Shown here piece after piece: positions 47,576 to 61,195 of a stretch of 64,000 bases of DNA. Within the stretch, counting starts at the first letter, position 1, and every line of letters starts with the position of its first letter. The DNA is from Osedax fenrisi. Taxonomy: Eukaryota; Annelida; Polychaeta; Sabellida; Siboglinidae. Where the stretch lies: the NCBI GenBank assembly GCA_964019155.1, contig OZ025239.1, positions 76,967,571-77,031,570 of the forward strand, written 5' to 3'. The notes below the pieces were generated by a model. The model worked only from the letters and a program-made list of their open reading frames with translations, was not told the DNA's origin and did not search any database. The translations under genes were made by a program, and so were the position numbers.

Positions 47576-48589
47576 GACTAAATAACATATTACATGTAGG
47601 GTAATGAAGAGTGGGGAGACTTAAATATGCAAAGGCCTGCAATCTACCTGAAACAAATCATATCTACTCTATCAATAATTATAAAAATCATACCTAGTAA
47701 CCCAATACGGGACAGAGTTTACAGGGACATAATATTTTGAAAATAATTTTAATTTTTTAAAAAAAAAACAATGTTTTTTAGAAATACTTTTTCATCAATA
47801 AAAGGTATAATAATTTATGATTAAATATTTATATTTAATATGAATAAATTATGCTTATGATATAATAACTATTATATTATATACAAAATAAAAATTCTGT
47901 ATAATTTGTAATTGACATTTTTAAAGAAACCGACAAGGATATCCTTGACCACCCAACATGTGCAGAGTTGAATCATTATTTGCAACATTCGTTAAAAAAT
48001 TGTATTTAAATTGTATAGAATTATTTAATAATGTTATCATATATATATATATATATAAGTTAATACCTATTTTATGTAAATAAATGAGAGATGTATATAC
48101 ATCCTATATTTTTTTAATATTTATTCTACTTGGTAAGCAGTCATATACATAATTGTATAGTGAAAACAAGGGAATTTCCTTGTATTGGTAAACATGCAAT
48201 ACTATACAATTTTCTAAATTAATATTAATTAAATTATTTTTTTTACCTATATAATTCTGTATATACATTAAATTAACTTGTAAATATTAAAGTCATCAAA
48301 TGAAATATGGTATATTTTTATTATTCTGATTAAACTTTATAACCTTATATTAAAATATATTGTTATGCATTTACCCAGGATAAATACATAAGATAACATA
48401 TTGATTATTATATAAACATATATTTATGAATTGTATTAGCTATAAAATCACTTTCTATAAAACATTTCCGGACATTATTTCCGTAAATACTGTTATTGGG
48501 ATAGCCCTTTAAGACAGAAAGACTGTAGCCTCAAAGTAGGCCCTGTATGTTTGAGGTAGGTTGACCTTGATACGTAACATGGTGCTGAG
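47576..48589. other. AT-rich gene-free stretch
   Basis: No open frame, repeat or RNA gene recognised. Confidence 0.5.
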
Positions 48590-48797
48590 AGGTCAGCAAT
48601 AGGAAAGTATGGAGACAGAATGTGTGAGATATTCGGGTACAGCTAGGTTAATAGCCTTACGCGTATGATGTAGAACAGGCGGACATAGCACAGGCACAGA
48701 GAATGCATCAGAGACGATATAGAACAAGCTTAGAGTGCGAATGTAAATCGTATGGGGCTGCAATGTTTGATTGCAAGTGTATGCATTCAATGAAAAG
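48590..48797 (-). repeat. dispersed repeat R, copy 2
   Basis: Reverse complement of 985-1215. It carries an 87-codon open frame (48593-48856) with ALSFYIVSDAFSVPVLCPPV-like text ending in TRKAINLAVPEYLTHSV. A MITE is inserted at its edge. Confidence 0.5.
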
Positions 48798-48960
48798 GTG
48801 ATGGGCACCGAACCTTTTTTCCTGTATAGGCCTTCCCGATCCCAATCCTCATCCATTCGTTAGGTACATACCTACCTAATCTTTGCCAATCCTGATCCCG
48901 ATACTCTCTTTCTTATCCCATCCCGATCCCGATAAATGATCGCGATCCTGCCCATCACTG
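48797..48960. mobile_element. small MITE, ggatcggg family
   Basis: Terminal gtgatgggcaccga and complement gcccatcactg, with iterated cccgatcc inside. About 165 bp. Confidence 0.65.
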
Positions 48961-49737
48961 ACTATAGTTCACTCATATAGGTCTTACATATAGCAAAGAT
49001 CGTCCGAAGGACATACTTTGTAGTATCTTTGCATATAGTAAATAATAATCAGAAGTCAAGAAGTCAAATAAGTTAAGAAGTTACTGAATGGAGTATATAA
49101 GTTTACAAGGCAATTATGTAATTATTTAGTGAGGGCAAACTTTAGTTTATTGAATGATGATGTTCAGAGGATGTTTTGAAGATCTGATCTGATGTTACAA
49201 TAATAATGCTATTTAATTATGGTGTTTTTATGATTTTACGATTGATTGATATGTAAGCAAATATAGTTGAAATATATAATTATAATCGAAAGGATAAATA
49301 TAAATATTTGCTAACAATAACATACAACGTAGGGCTTACGTCGTAGGCCTATGTCTTACGTTATAGAAATAAAGAATAATACGAAATTATAAAATTAAAA
49401 CCTAATACAGTTACCGTAAAAATAAACGAAAAATTATCGAAAATAGAAATAAATAGAGCGTCAAAATAATCTGATGGTGAGTTTTACAAAATTATGTGTT
49501 AAGGTTGTTATACTGATGATATTACATAATGATGTTCTGAAAATGTCAGTTGATAAAATGATGTTTTGAGGATGTCAGTTTTTCCTGGGTATGATATATT
49601 TCATTGAGAATATATAGCCTATTGAAATTACGTGATATATCACGACAATACACATTACATCATTGTTTCGGTGTTATATAATACAATCAAGTACCACAGC
49701 ATATAAGTATTATCATATGTATTGATAGTATCACCAA
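48961..49737. other. gene-free stretch with a MITE A remnant
   Basis: A 45-bp snapback gcaaagatcgtccgaagga..tagtatctttgc near 48995-49040 looks like the fused ends of a family-A MITE. The rest is unremarkable. Confidence 0.45.
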
Positions 49738-50912
49738 CGATTTTGCGAAGCAAAGATATAACACTCCCTATAGGGAGTATTCATATATGAATTCATTCTA
49801 TATGAGTACCAGTAAACTCGGACCAGGTAAACTCGGACCACTTTTGAGGTAAACTCGGACCACTTTTAAAGTAAACTCGGACCACTTTTTAACATAACTT
49901 TAATAACATTTAATAACTTAACATATTTTAAATTGTCGTATATCACCACAGAGCTAGAGAGAAATTTCTCTCTAGCTCTATAGAGGGTCTCGTCGGTGAT
50001 ATACATATATGTATATCACCGAAGAGACCCACGATAGAAGCTATATTTATTATGATAGAAGTATACAATATATAAGTTATTTTGATAAGTGGTCCGAGTT
50101 TACTTCACAAGTGGTCCGAGTTTACTTCACAAGTGGTCCGAGTTTACTTAAAAAGTGGTGCGAGTTCAAATTAAATGTTTACCTATTTAAGTATATAATT
50201 CCATAAAAATATCATATTAAATGACTCTTTTTATAATTTATTTAACAGATATAATATAATTATATAAGGTGGAAGTAAGTTAAAGCATATTATATTATAG
50301 AAATATACAAAATATAGTTATTTTAAAAGTGGTCCGAATCTTCTTTATGTTTTTAATAAGTGGTCCGAGTTTACTTTATGTTTTTAAAAAGTGGTCCGAG
50401 TTTACTTAAAAAGTGGTCCGAGTTTACATCAAAAGTGGTCCGAGTTTACCTGGTCCGAATTTACCTGGTCCGAGTTTACTGGTATTCTGCATATATGTAT
50501 GCAACGTAATTTAGTAATATCCCCTGCCGCTGCTAGCAGTAGTATCGAAATCACTGAAATAGATGTAGGTTCGGCTCTGTTTGCATACAACAATGTTTCA
50601 TTGCTCTATTAAATTACATGCAATATAAATTAGCTTTTACTTACTAAATATATACTTATAGCATTTAAAACATACATATCATATTTGTTTGTTATATATT
50701 AGTAATGAACACTTAGTTTTCATCATATACATATTAATTTGAAGCATATTATTTAACATTTAAAAAGTGTATAGATAAATACGAATTTACATTATAAACA
50801 ACACATAGTTCCTAAAAATAACCCGATATAGGTGGCACTGGGGTATTTTGTATACAAATTCGAATTACACGATTTCGCGTAAGTGTTATATCTTTCCTTC
50901 GGCAAATCTTTG
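49738..50912. mobile_element. MITE family A copy split by another MITE
   Basis: Left end cgattttgcgaagcaaagat, then ataacactccctat. Right end ctttccttcggcaaatctttgg. The interior (gcaacgtaatttagtaat, ctgctagcag) continues after 50484. The host is broken at 49809-50482. Confidence 0.8.
49809..50482. mobile_element. MITE family F3 with iterated gtaaactcggaccac, nested
   Basis: TA target site on both sides. The ends are ccagtaaactcggaccagg and its complement. The 15-mer occurs four times at the left end and about ten times, inverted, in the right half. The core holds a perfect 30-bp palindrome (49950-49979) and a 46-bp imperfect one (49985-50030). No transposase. Confidence 0.85.
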
Positions 50913-51056
50913 GTATAACTAAATAGTGATTGTGGTGATTGAATACATTAAGTTGAACCGATTCATATCTACCGATCTAATGGAATCTATATTTGATTCT
51001 TGAGGTTGATTTAAAAATAAACTATTACAATATATAAATTAATCTGGGTAAACCTG

Positions 51057-51103
51057 ATGGTATTATTAATTTTAATAAATTTACATATTTTCCTGATATA
51101 TAG

Positions 51104-51150
<47 letters not shown>

Positions 51151-51200
51151 GATTTATATATATATATATATACATAGATATATACATAGATATATACTTA
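51057..51200. repeat. (TA)n-rich microsatellite
   Basis: TA-dinucleotide and tatatagata runs. Long Ile/Tyr open frames on both strands are artefacts. Confidence 0.9.
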
Positions 51201-51545
51201 TTTAGATGTATTAGACACGATAACAAGACCTACACACGATGATGGTATAACTAACTAACAATTAATAGCGACCTAGATAAATAGAAATGTGATGCTGGAT
51301 AAATCTTGAATATATATTTATTTATTTAAAAGTAGATATGAATATATCGTATAAACCCTTATTACAATCAGACTATATTAACTATATTTCCCCATACCCC
51401 TTAAATGTCTTTAATATTATTTAATATAAAATAATATTCAGACATTATTATATGTTTATATTGATAAATAAGTAATATAAAAACAATATGTCAATTAATC
51501 TATTAATTATATTGATATATGTTATTGTTATTATTATTGTTATTT

Positions 51546-51828
51546 TTATTTGGTGGAGTCATTCATCCCATCCAGGAACTTATATGAAGTTTTCACTTAT
51601 AAGTTATAACCATATGACTCTAATGTCCCTTCGAAGCCGCTCTCATGTTAATGCATCCATGGTGTTAACGAGAGCTGATCATTTATTTATATATAAATGT
51701 ATAGACAATTATATAAGATCACTTCTAAATATTATTTCAAGACCTATTTTAATGGTCCGGACGAGGCTTGAACCCGTGTCCTACTTCTTGGGTGTCTGGC
51801 CCCATAGCCAACTGATCCACACAGGCAA
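51546..51828 (-). mobile_element. tRNA-derived SINE, full-length minus copy
   Basis: The minus strand reads a tRNA-like head with an A box (TGGATCAGTTGG) and a B box (GGGTTCAAGCCTCGTCC). The same body and tail follow as at 5950-6233. Confidence 0.8.
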
Positions 51829-52196
51829 TAAATGTAAATATTATAATATTAGTATAATATTATATATAATATATTAATTAATATACAAATTTACAATTGT
51901 AGGTAGGTTTTTTACAATTTGTATTTATAAATGATAACTATAGTTGGTATATATACCCACAACAACACAATACATATTAAGCAACATGTATATGATTTAA
52001 ACGAGTGATCGTACCTGCCGTATCGTGACCTATATAATGACCTATATAATGACCATATTAGGGCATATCTATTGTTCTCTTAATTAAACAGTATTGATTT
52101 CTGACCGACCTAATCTGGATTAATAATTGTTATGATATATGTATATGCTAGTTCATTGTATACTAACATATTTGATTACACTATTAGGGGAAAGTA

Positions 52197-52643
52197 ACCG
52201 TATACGGACAGTGCCTGAATACAGACACTCTCAGAAACCATAAATCCTACAAAAAAATGTTTAATGAATAAATAAAATATTCATAATTATACTGTTAAAA
52301 ATTAGGGTACAGCGAATGCCTTATTTAGGGTTTAAGTAGTGTCCCTATAGCCGTACCCTAATTAGGGTACAATTTGAATAAATACGATCAGTACCCTAAC
52401 AATGAACAAACTGTACCCTAAAGAATTGTAGCTGGTTGTTCCCTAAGTATATGATACCGTGTACCCTAATTCAATTGTATGATATGTACCATAATTGAAT
52501 TGCATGATATGTAAATATAATAATCACGTACCCTAGGGTAAATATTAGCTAATATTTAACATAGCTGTACCCTAATAAATATATAGAGTGTACCCTATAG
52601 AGTATACTATAGTGTACCCCCATAGTTAACATACATGTACCCT

Positions 52644-52685
<42 letters not shown>

Positions 52686-53504
52686 CCCTAGTGAGTTTAA
52701 AAGTCGTGTACCCTATTTAGGGTACATGGTAAATTGTTGTGATATTTTTACGATATGTATACCCCCATACATTGCATTCGCTGTACCCTATAGGGTAAAA
52801 ATTATAATTTTTAACAGTGTATATAAATAGTCTAAATAAGTATTTTTTATTTTTTTATTATTCAAAATAGTGCTGATATATATCCAATAAATGATTTTTT
52901 TATTACGTTTTTAATATCAAATATTAATTAAGTTATAAACATATATCTAGATGTCATATACATCCCTAATACGGACACCCTATGACCAATCAGCGTGCAG
53001 CATGTTAACTATTATAATTTTCATTATCACATTGTTATACTATTTATATCATCAATTTATTAATACCTTTCATGTTTTATTTAGATATTTCACTTGTAAT
53101 TATTAATTAATAATATACACAAATTTAATAAATTAATTACTAATTAAATTATATTAAATTATTCATACAATTAATTATAAGTAATTTAATTTTAATTTAT
53201 CTAATTAGTTCATAAATAATATATATATATATATATATTATATAATATATTATACTCAATGTTATATAGGGTGTCCGTATTATAACACAGGGTGTCCGTA
53301 TTCTGACATGGGTACCGAATACGGACACCCCCGACAGGGGTCCCCCGTTATCTATTGAATAAAAAGATTAAATAACATTTTAAAATCACAATAATATCTA
53401 TAATGATATTATATTAATATATTGTAATTTTTGAATACAAATATTGAATCATAAAATGTTAAAACCATTTATTGTTAAAGTATCCGTATTGTGTTACTTT
53501 CCCC
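52197..53504. mobile_element. MITE family F4, copy 2, with nested insertion
   Basis: TA on both sides; ends ggggaaagtaaccgtatacg and its complement. The internal sequence matches 11335-12234 apart from 52292-52819. Confidence 0.85.
52292..52819. mobile_element. MITE family F1 with iterated gtaccctA motif, nested
   Basis: Ends (ca)ctgttaaaaatt, next block agggtacagcgaatgc, inverted at the right end. The TA target duplication can be read from the empty site in the sister F4 copy. The octamer gtacccta (either strand) recurs about 15 times at irregular spacing. Confidence 0.85.
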
Positions 53505-53617
53505 TACTCTTCATACATATTATATATTCTTGTATACAATAAATTACACAAGCACTTCAACTTTATAATTAAATTGACTTTCTTTTATATATAAATATAT
53601 TAGATATATTTTATATA

Positions 53618-53680
<63 letters not shown>

Positions 53681-53847
53681 ATATATATGCAAGTTACGCC
53701 CATATATGGTATACCTTTGATAGTATTAATATTATGACCAACATCTATAATACAATATATGTAACTATATATATTATTACTTATAATAGATATACATGAG
53801 ATATATTGAGATATAAATTGAGATATAAATTAAATATATACACAATT

Positions 53848-54165
53848 ATGATCGGGATCGGGATAGTGTCGGGTAAAACACTGAGGATCGGGATCGGGTA
53901 AAGGATCGGATAAGGGGGAATTATTGGGTAGGGGGACGTGAGGGGGTTTTGGGCGATACAATTTATCCCTCGCCATAGTAGTCAGTACTCCGTGAATATT
54001 AAATATTAGTATTTAAATTTTAGATTATGTATTAAAAAGATGTTAATATACTAGATAGCTATCTCGGATATGTATTTCATTATATCAAATTTATGTATTA
54101 TCAATTCTAATAATACTAGTAAATATCAGTAAAATATGATACGTGAGGGGGTTTTGGGCGATAGT
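53848..54165. mobile_element. ggatcggg family element with repeated gggggttttgggcgat
   Basis: Iterated gatcgggatcggg near 53850-53910. Two copies of the 19-mer tgagggggttttgggcgat at about 53949 and 54143. Related in inverse orientation to 61850-62321. Confidence 0.55.
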
Positions 54166-55853
54166 TCCGAATGTGTTAATAGGTGTCGCCCTATGTACTC
54201 AAACATTAAATTTGGCATTTTAATAAACTTTTTCGGATATTCGTCATAATTCGATGACAAATATACAACACACGCAATATATAAAATATTATAATGATTT
54301 TATAATACTTTATATTACTTTGTATTACGTTTTTGATATAGTTATGCGTTTATATGTTTACCAATCAAATAAATTACGAAATATAATAAATTAAATAAAG
54401 AATATTATGACTTGTATTTATGACAGAGCTTTATGAAGAGATATAAATGAATATATCAGAAATCTAAAACTACGGCAAGAAATTAAATATATATATTTTA
54501 TATATTATATATCATATATCATATATTATATTATATAATTTATATGTAATGTATATATATATATATATATCATTTATTAAATCACATTAATATGAAAGTT
54601 ACATATCATTATGATATTAGTAGCAATTTATATAAGTATTTATGTAAGTATATTGCATATACATATCATATAAATATTAAATATATTATTATCAAAGTTA
54701 TCATATTTAGGTAATGGCAGCGTATATATATACTTAGCGTATACGCTATTATCATTATAGAAGCAATGTTGCTTATCAATTACACCGTTATTAACATGAT
54801 AAGTATCATTATGGATAATAGTAATAAATAAATAATAATGTTATACAATCAATTATACAATTAAAAAAATAAAATATATAATAAATATTTTATTATATAT
54901 TTTATTTTTTTATATTATATATGTAACCAGTAAGTCATAATAGTATAACATAAATACATTATTAAATTATAATTAAAATCTAAGAAATACATCAAGAATT
55001 AATATAACATAAACTAAAATATAATATAGAGGAAATAAATAGGAGATAACCAACATTTAAAACTAAGAAACAAGAGAACAAAATAAATAAATATATTCAA
55101 TACAATATAGGTTAACAATTTCGAATGTACATACATAAAAATATACACACTCGCACACACATATACATATACACATACACATACACATATACATATAACT
55201 ATATACATATACATATACATATACATACACATATATATACATACTTATATTTAAATTAATTTGATAATTCACATTTTACTAAAGTAATTTATTTAATGTA
55301 AACAAATGTACAAATAAAATAAAAGCTAACAAAATCATAAAATTATATACAATAATTTGTATAATGTCAGTTTGTTATAGTGTCATAATTTAATCTAAGG
55401 ACAGTATTTTTTATAATGTCAAATAAATATAATACAAATTTAAATAATATATAAAAAAATATTTTCATAAGTCAAATAGAATAAGTATAATATATATTAA
55501 ATATATATTATTTTATAAATATAATATTTATTTTAAGATTTTTACAAAATAATGATAAGGAATGGGACTTTCTTATATCTATACTTAAAGCATTCCAAAG
55601 TTGTTGTCCGAGTGTAAGTAATTACTTAAGGTATTATTCATATAATTATATTTAAAATAAGGTTGAATAAAATCACATTAACTCCTGTTATTAAATATTT
55701 GTTAGTCGTCAATTTAAAATAATAGCATCATCCTAAGGATGGCACAATTTATACATGTAAATGCTAGTCTTGTACTTATAAATATCATAAAGATAGTTAT
55801 ATGTTACATGTTATATTTTCCATTATTTTCCCATTTTAAATAGAGAAACAAAA
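54166..55853. other. AT-rich gene-free stretch
   Basis: Includes (TA)n and (ATACAC)n-type microsatellite near 55130-55240. No gene recognised. Confidence 0.55.
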
Positions 55854-56466
55854 TCATTTGGTTATTATATAAAAATGATGTTTAAAATCATTTTTTGAAT
55901 AAAATAAATTATATTTAAGTTTGATACATAACGATGCCCCCCATATTTCTATACAGTAAATTAAATATGGATAAAATAAAGCATAGTATAGTTTGATCAT
56001 GGCAGATGTATTTACAAAGTATGAAACATTTTTTATAATCAATACAATTTTCAATAATTTATTTTTAAGATAACCTAAATGACATTTCCAATTTAAACAA
56101 GTATCCAGATTTATTCCAAGAAAATATGTAGAAGTTAGCTGAGATAAAAGTGTATAATCTATACATATATTAAATAGTATATCATTTTTAAATACATACA
56201 ATGCGTTTTATCTATATTTATGGATAATTTATTAAGTTTATACCATAGACAAATGTCATCACATGCTGATTATAATTTATAATTGTTAGATTATTAAGTA
56301 ATTTATATGTAATAATTATATTAGTATCATCAATAAATAATATGTATTTATTTTTTGGAGAACATAATATCATATAATTAATAAATATAGAAAAAAGTAA
56401 TTGTCCTATAATAGAATATTGGGTTACACCATAAACACTATTATATATAAATATATGTGTATACAA
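55854..56466 (-). pseudogene. Jockey/CR1-like reverse transcriptase relic
   Basis: Minus-strand frames 56466-56218 and 56201-55854 show GQLLFSIFINYM, then FIDDTNIII in place of the catalytic YADD. After these come STYFLGINLDTCLNWKCHLG and LFYPYLIYCIEIWG. The order is correct for an RT, but the active-site Tyr/Ala are changed and frames are broken. Confidence 0.7.
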
Positions 56467-57362
56467 ATATTAATTTATGATAATATATTGTGCATATTTA
56501 TATAATAATAATAATTTAATTTCCTATAGTTAACTCAGCTCAGCTCAGAGAACGAGGTGGAAAATTTGAGTCGTTCCAGTAGAAATGGTTTTTATTTATT
56601 ACACATCCATTATTGATTACTATTATATATATATATATTAATTTCATTATGTATACAAATATGTATTCTGATATTAAAATTCATTGAATATAGATTTAAT
56701 TATACATACTTTTTTTAGAATACCATTTTTATATAAATAACTGATTTATAAAGAATGTGACATGTATTAATTTGATACATTTAACATGAATAGAAATAAT
56801 TAAATTATATATATTTATATTTTATAACAAATATATTTAACATTTATTCAACAGTTTCTTAAAATATACAATATATATTTGTATATATTTATATATTTGA
56901 AATTAATAATTTGTATTAAATTATTATTCTATGATAAAAATGTCCTATAGTTATAATCAAGTCTTATCAAATCGATTCAGAAAACATCAACCTGGGATAA
57001 TCTATGAGATTCTCATAAAAATGGTTTGAATTTAAAATATTAAAATATTAAATTCATTAAATATGCATATATATTATATACAATGTATATTATACATATA
57101 TTAGGATATTAAAATACATTTAATTATAATTTAATTAAATGTATTTTTTTTATAAATAATTAATTGATAAATAATGTATATACTTTGATGAATTTAACAT
57201 GAATAGAAATAATTAAATTATATATTTACTAGCATAAATTATATATTATAATATACATGTAGTTTAATTAATAACAATTTAATTATAATATATAAATGCA
57301 TTTATTTATATAAAAAAATATATTTGATAAAATTATTTCTCAAAATATAAAAAATATATATA

Positions 57363-58398
57363 CAGTAAAACCTCTCTATAAGAAACCTCTTTATAAGAAA
57401 AACCTCTTTATAAGAACATTGTTCACACATTTGGTTGGAATTCAACCTTTTCCACATTAAAAAACCTCTTTATAAGAAAATCTTATAAGAAAAATATAAG
57501 AAAAACCTCTTTATAAGAAACTTATTGTATACAAAATATAAAAAATAATTATATATAAATAGAAGTATTGTATATTGATAACAATTATAGAAATTAATTA
57601 TTATATAAGATATTTTGTTTTCTTAAGCTGCGTTCACATATAGCGATTTTGCTGCAAAATCGCAGCAACTTTGCAGCAAAATCACGACGAACAAAATCGC
57701 CAGGTGTGAACACCACGGCAAATTTTGCAGCAAAAAATATTCACTAGCAAAATCACTGCAAAATCGCAGCAACTTTGCAGCAAAATGAATAGCAAACATG
57801 TTTGCTATATGTGCAAAATTCTGTCTCGACGATTTTGCAGCAAAGTCGCTATATGTGATCGCTGCTTTACAAATATGTTATATTACATAAATAGCTTGAA
57901 ATGAATTAAAATTAATAAATTATTGTTATTGTATATCCATAAATTTACTAAAATTTATTAAAATTAATTGATGTTATTTTTATCCTTAAATTTATTAAAA
58001 TTAATTAATAAATGTTATTATATCCTTAAATGTATTGATGATACAAATTATTATATTATACAATTAATTATTAAATAATAGATTATTATAATATTCATCA
58101 ATGATGATTCATAATTTATAATTGCTAATGTAAATCTAATACAAATTTCATTATGTATTAACATGTCTAAAAAAAGCGCAAACAATACAGTATACATTTT
58201 AAATCTAATATAATTAAAGAAGTTGATGAAGGTTTACTGAACAATAACTTTATTGAACAAGAATTATGTAAGATATATAATATTTTTCCATATTTATTAT
58301 CAAAATCATTGGAAAAGTAAAAACCTCTTTATAAGAAAACCTCTCTATAAGAAAAAAAGTACTGAAAAAAAATAGTTTCTTATAGAGAGGTTTTACTG
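57363..58398. mobile_element. pogo-like non-autonomous element, 1036 bp
   Basis: TA target on both sides; ends CAGTAAAACCTCTCTATAAG and its exact complement, typical of pogo/Tigger-type elements. The motif cctctttataagaaa is iterated four to five times at the left end and again at the right. No transposase frame. Confidence 0.85.
57627..57866. mobile_element. short inverted-repeat element nested in the pogo-like element
   Basis: Ends gctgcgttcacatatagcga and a near-complement (tcgctatatgtgatcgctgc). The internal motif tttgcagcaaaatc and its complement recur about eight times. Flanks ttaa/ttta suggest a TTAA-type site. Confidence 0.7.
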
Positions 58399-59088
58399 TA
58401 TATATAAATTTGAATTACATTATTATTCTATGTCTATATAATGTGTGCATATATACATATAACTATAGTTATATAATACTAATGATTTAATTTTTCTACA
58501 GTTAGCTCGGTTCAGAGATCATCAACCTGCATTGCAGATCCTGCAGGTGGGCTAATTCATGTTCCTCTTGTTAACATGGTTTTTACTTACTTATGCAATA
58601 TTAAGATTAAAATATATTATATTTATTTAAAATATAAATATGTAATCTGATATACATTTAATTTAAATGTATATATTTAAATACTTTAATAATTAATTAT
58701 AAATAAATTACTTATAATGTGAAATATAGGTAAATTTTATTAATTTTAAAATTTTTACATTAATAGAAATAATCAAATTATACACCTAAATAAATATATT
58801 TTAACAAATAATTTCTAAAAATGTATTATGAATATATTAAAAATTAATATTTTTACTAAATAATTATTATATTATAATAATGTTTATATAATGTTTAAAC
58901 ATTTATATAATAATAAATTTAATTTCCTATAGTTAATTTAAACCGATTCAGAGAAGATCAATCTGGGCTAGTCTATGAGATTCTCATAAAAATGGTTTTA
59001 CTTCACATATTTCACTTTCAATATTAAAATATGTTAAATTTATTAAATATACAAATATATATTATTTATTTATTAGTATAAATCATAT

Positions 59089-59146
<58 letters not shown>

Positions 59147-59455
59147 TATATATAAATAATATGAATATAATTTAACTACATGTATATAAATATATATAAT
59201 AGGTATGTAATAAAATATGTGTAATCAAATTAATTCTCAAAATGTAAAAAAAATATTTGTAAAATTATTATAGAATAAGTATATGTTAATTTAATATTAT
59301 CACATAATATATATTCATATTATTAAAATTAAATTATTAATGTATACATTTATTGATATTTTAATATAACTATTATATTATAACTAATTAATTCTCCATT
59401 AGGTAAAAGAAAGGATTATACAGCTGTTATCAAGGATCTCAGTATAAGCTAAATG

Positions 59456-60924
59456 TGGAAGATAAATAAATACTATGTCTAAAAAATATATATATATAAC
59501 AATTAAAAATAAAATAAAATATTATATAATTTAATCTTACTATGAAATCATATCTTACTATGAAGTCATCTGTTTAATTTAAACTATGATAAATATAGTT
59601 ACTATATATAGTACCATGCATTATGCATGATACACATTAAATTAAATTTGTGAATTTAAATAAATTTATAAAAAAAATTACATTTATTTTATTAATTGTA
59701 TATATGAACATATTCTGAAATAATCAATATAATTATATCTGAATAAATCACTCATGTATATTTTATTATATTATATATATGAACACAGGATAATCATTAT
59801 AATTATATTTTAATAAAGAATTCATATTTATGTATATTTTATGTATATATTTATAAAGTATTTATGAAATATTTATAAATCAATTCATTTTATATATGTG
59901 GCTGTATTTTTTATTATATACAAATAATTGTTTTTTTTTTAATTCACTTTTAATATTGAAAGAATATATTAATTTATAATTAATTAGTTTACATAAAAAA
60001 TTAATTATTAATTATATAAATTGTATGTAGACTATAGTTTACATATAGTCTAGACTATTTATATTCTAGAATATATTGTAATACTATTTAATAAATTATA
60101 TATGAAATTACTATTTAATAAATAAAATTATATTTTAATAAATCACTTGTTAATGTATTATTATTTATGAAATATTTCAAAATCAATTAATTATATACTA
60201 TTCCAGTATATATTAATGTATTAAATAAATACTAGACAAATAGTTAATATATTAATTTATAATTTAAGAACAATTTATAAAGCTATTTTTGTAATCTTAT
60301 TGTTAAATTAAAAAATTATATATTAATTTAATGTATTATGAAATAACTGTATATAAATAGTTAATATATTAATTTATAACTATATGATAACTATAAAAAT
60401 AAAATTACTATTAATAAATAATATATGTTATATATATACATAAATAATTACAAATCATTAATCATCTGGTAAACAGTGTAAAATATAACATTATTATACT
60501 TTTTTTGGGCTAATCTATGTATAATATACAGTTTCACTAAATTCAACATATATGACTAGATTATGAGTAATTTATTATAATTTTGTTAGAATAATAATTA
60601 TATTTATTATGTATTTTATGTTGTATAATATACAAACCTATCAGTTGCATTTAGATTGATTTGTATAGTAATAATTATAGTTACATGTATTTTTAAATAA
60701 AATAATAATTATTAAATATATATAATTAATAATATCTATAGAATATTTTATTATTTATAATTTCACAAATTAATTATATTTTATAAAAATAAATAATTAT
60801 CTTGTATATTCATGCAGTCCTATATATTACTGAATAATCATATATATATATATATATTATGATAAAAAGATTTAATATTTAGATAATTCCGATTACTAAA
60901 TAATCAATTATATATATATATTAC
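59456..60924. other. extremely AT-rich gene-free stretch
   Basis: No open frame or repeat of note apart from short TA tracts. Confidence 0.55.
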
Positions 60925-61195
60925 TTACCTTACCAGGTCGAGCTTGCTCGGCATTAATTTCTGGTGTGGAGATATTAACTCCCATCCAGCGGGTCCCCAG
61001 GTGGTGGATAGGGGAAGTAGACCTCCAGATATGGAGTGTTAGCTGCGAATACATGAATAATCTATTCAATAAGCAGTCCTGAACCAAAAATCAGAGTCGT
61101 CCTTTGGCAAGACCTATTACTCTGTTGCCACCCGCACCAGGGTTACGGTGCAAACCCCACTTGTGTATGGAGTGGCGACCGCACATTTTACCCAG
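60925..61195 (+). mobile_element. RTE-like fragment: inverted 3' end joined to 5' UTR
   Basis: 60925-60962 (taccttaccaggtcgagctt plus gctcggcatta) equals the reverse complement of the 3' end of the RTE-like element at 43385. 60985-61190 matches, in the opposite sense, its 5' UTR: ggataggggaa, ctgcgaata, tttggcaag, cagggttacg and tgtatggagtggcgac. The endonuclease and RT are absent. Confidence 0.65.

Larger units (their letters stand above)
56471..59455 (+). repeat. tandem array of about 430-bp units with splice-like borders
   Basis: Four diverged units have cores at 56531, 56950, 58501 and 58930. Each core is preceded by ttt(c)ctatag or tttctacag and followed by atg|gttt. Flanks share gaatagaaataattaaatta. 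Three cores share cgattcagaga..atcaa.ctg. A final exon-like piece at 59403 reads VKERIIQLLSRISV and stop. The array is broken by a pogo-like insertion at 57363-58398. Reading frames are not consistent between units. Confidence 0.5.

Noticed and set aside
51011..51242. Ile/Tyr-rich small proteins on both strands (also at 7019, 10790, 13055, 55014)
   Set aside because: These are (TA)n and (TACA)n microsatellites read in frame.
52292..52819. CRISPR-like array of short repeats
   Set aside because: Spacing is irregular, repeats are 8 bp and in both orientations, and the block is bounded by inverted ends with TA duplications, so it is a MITE.
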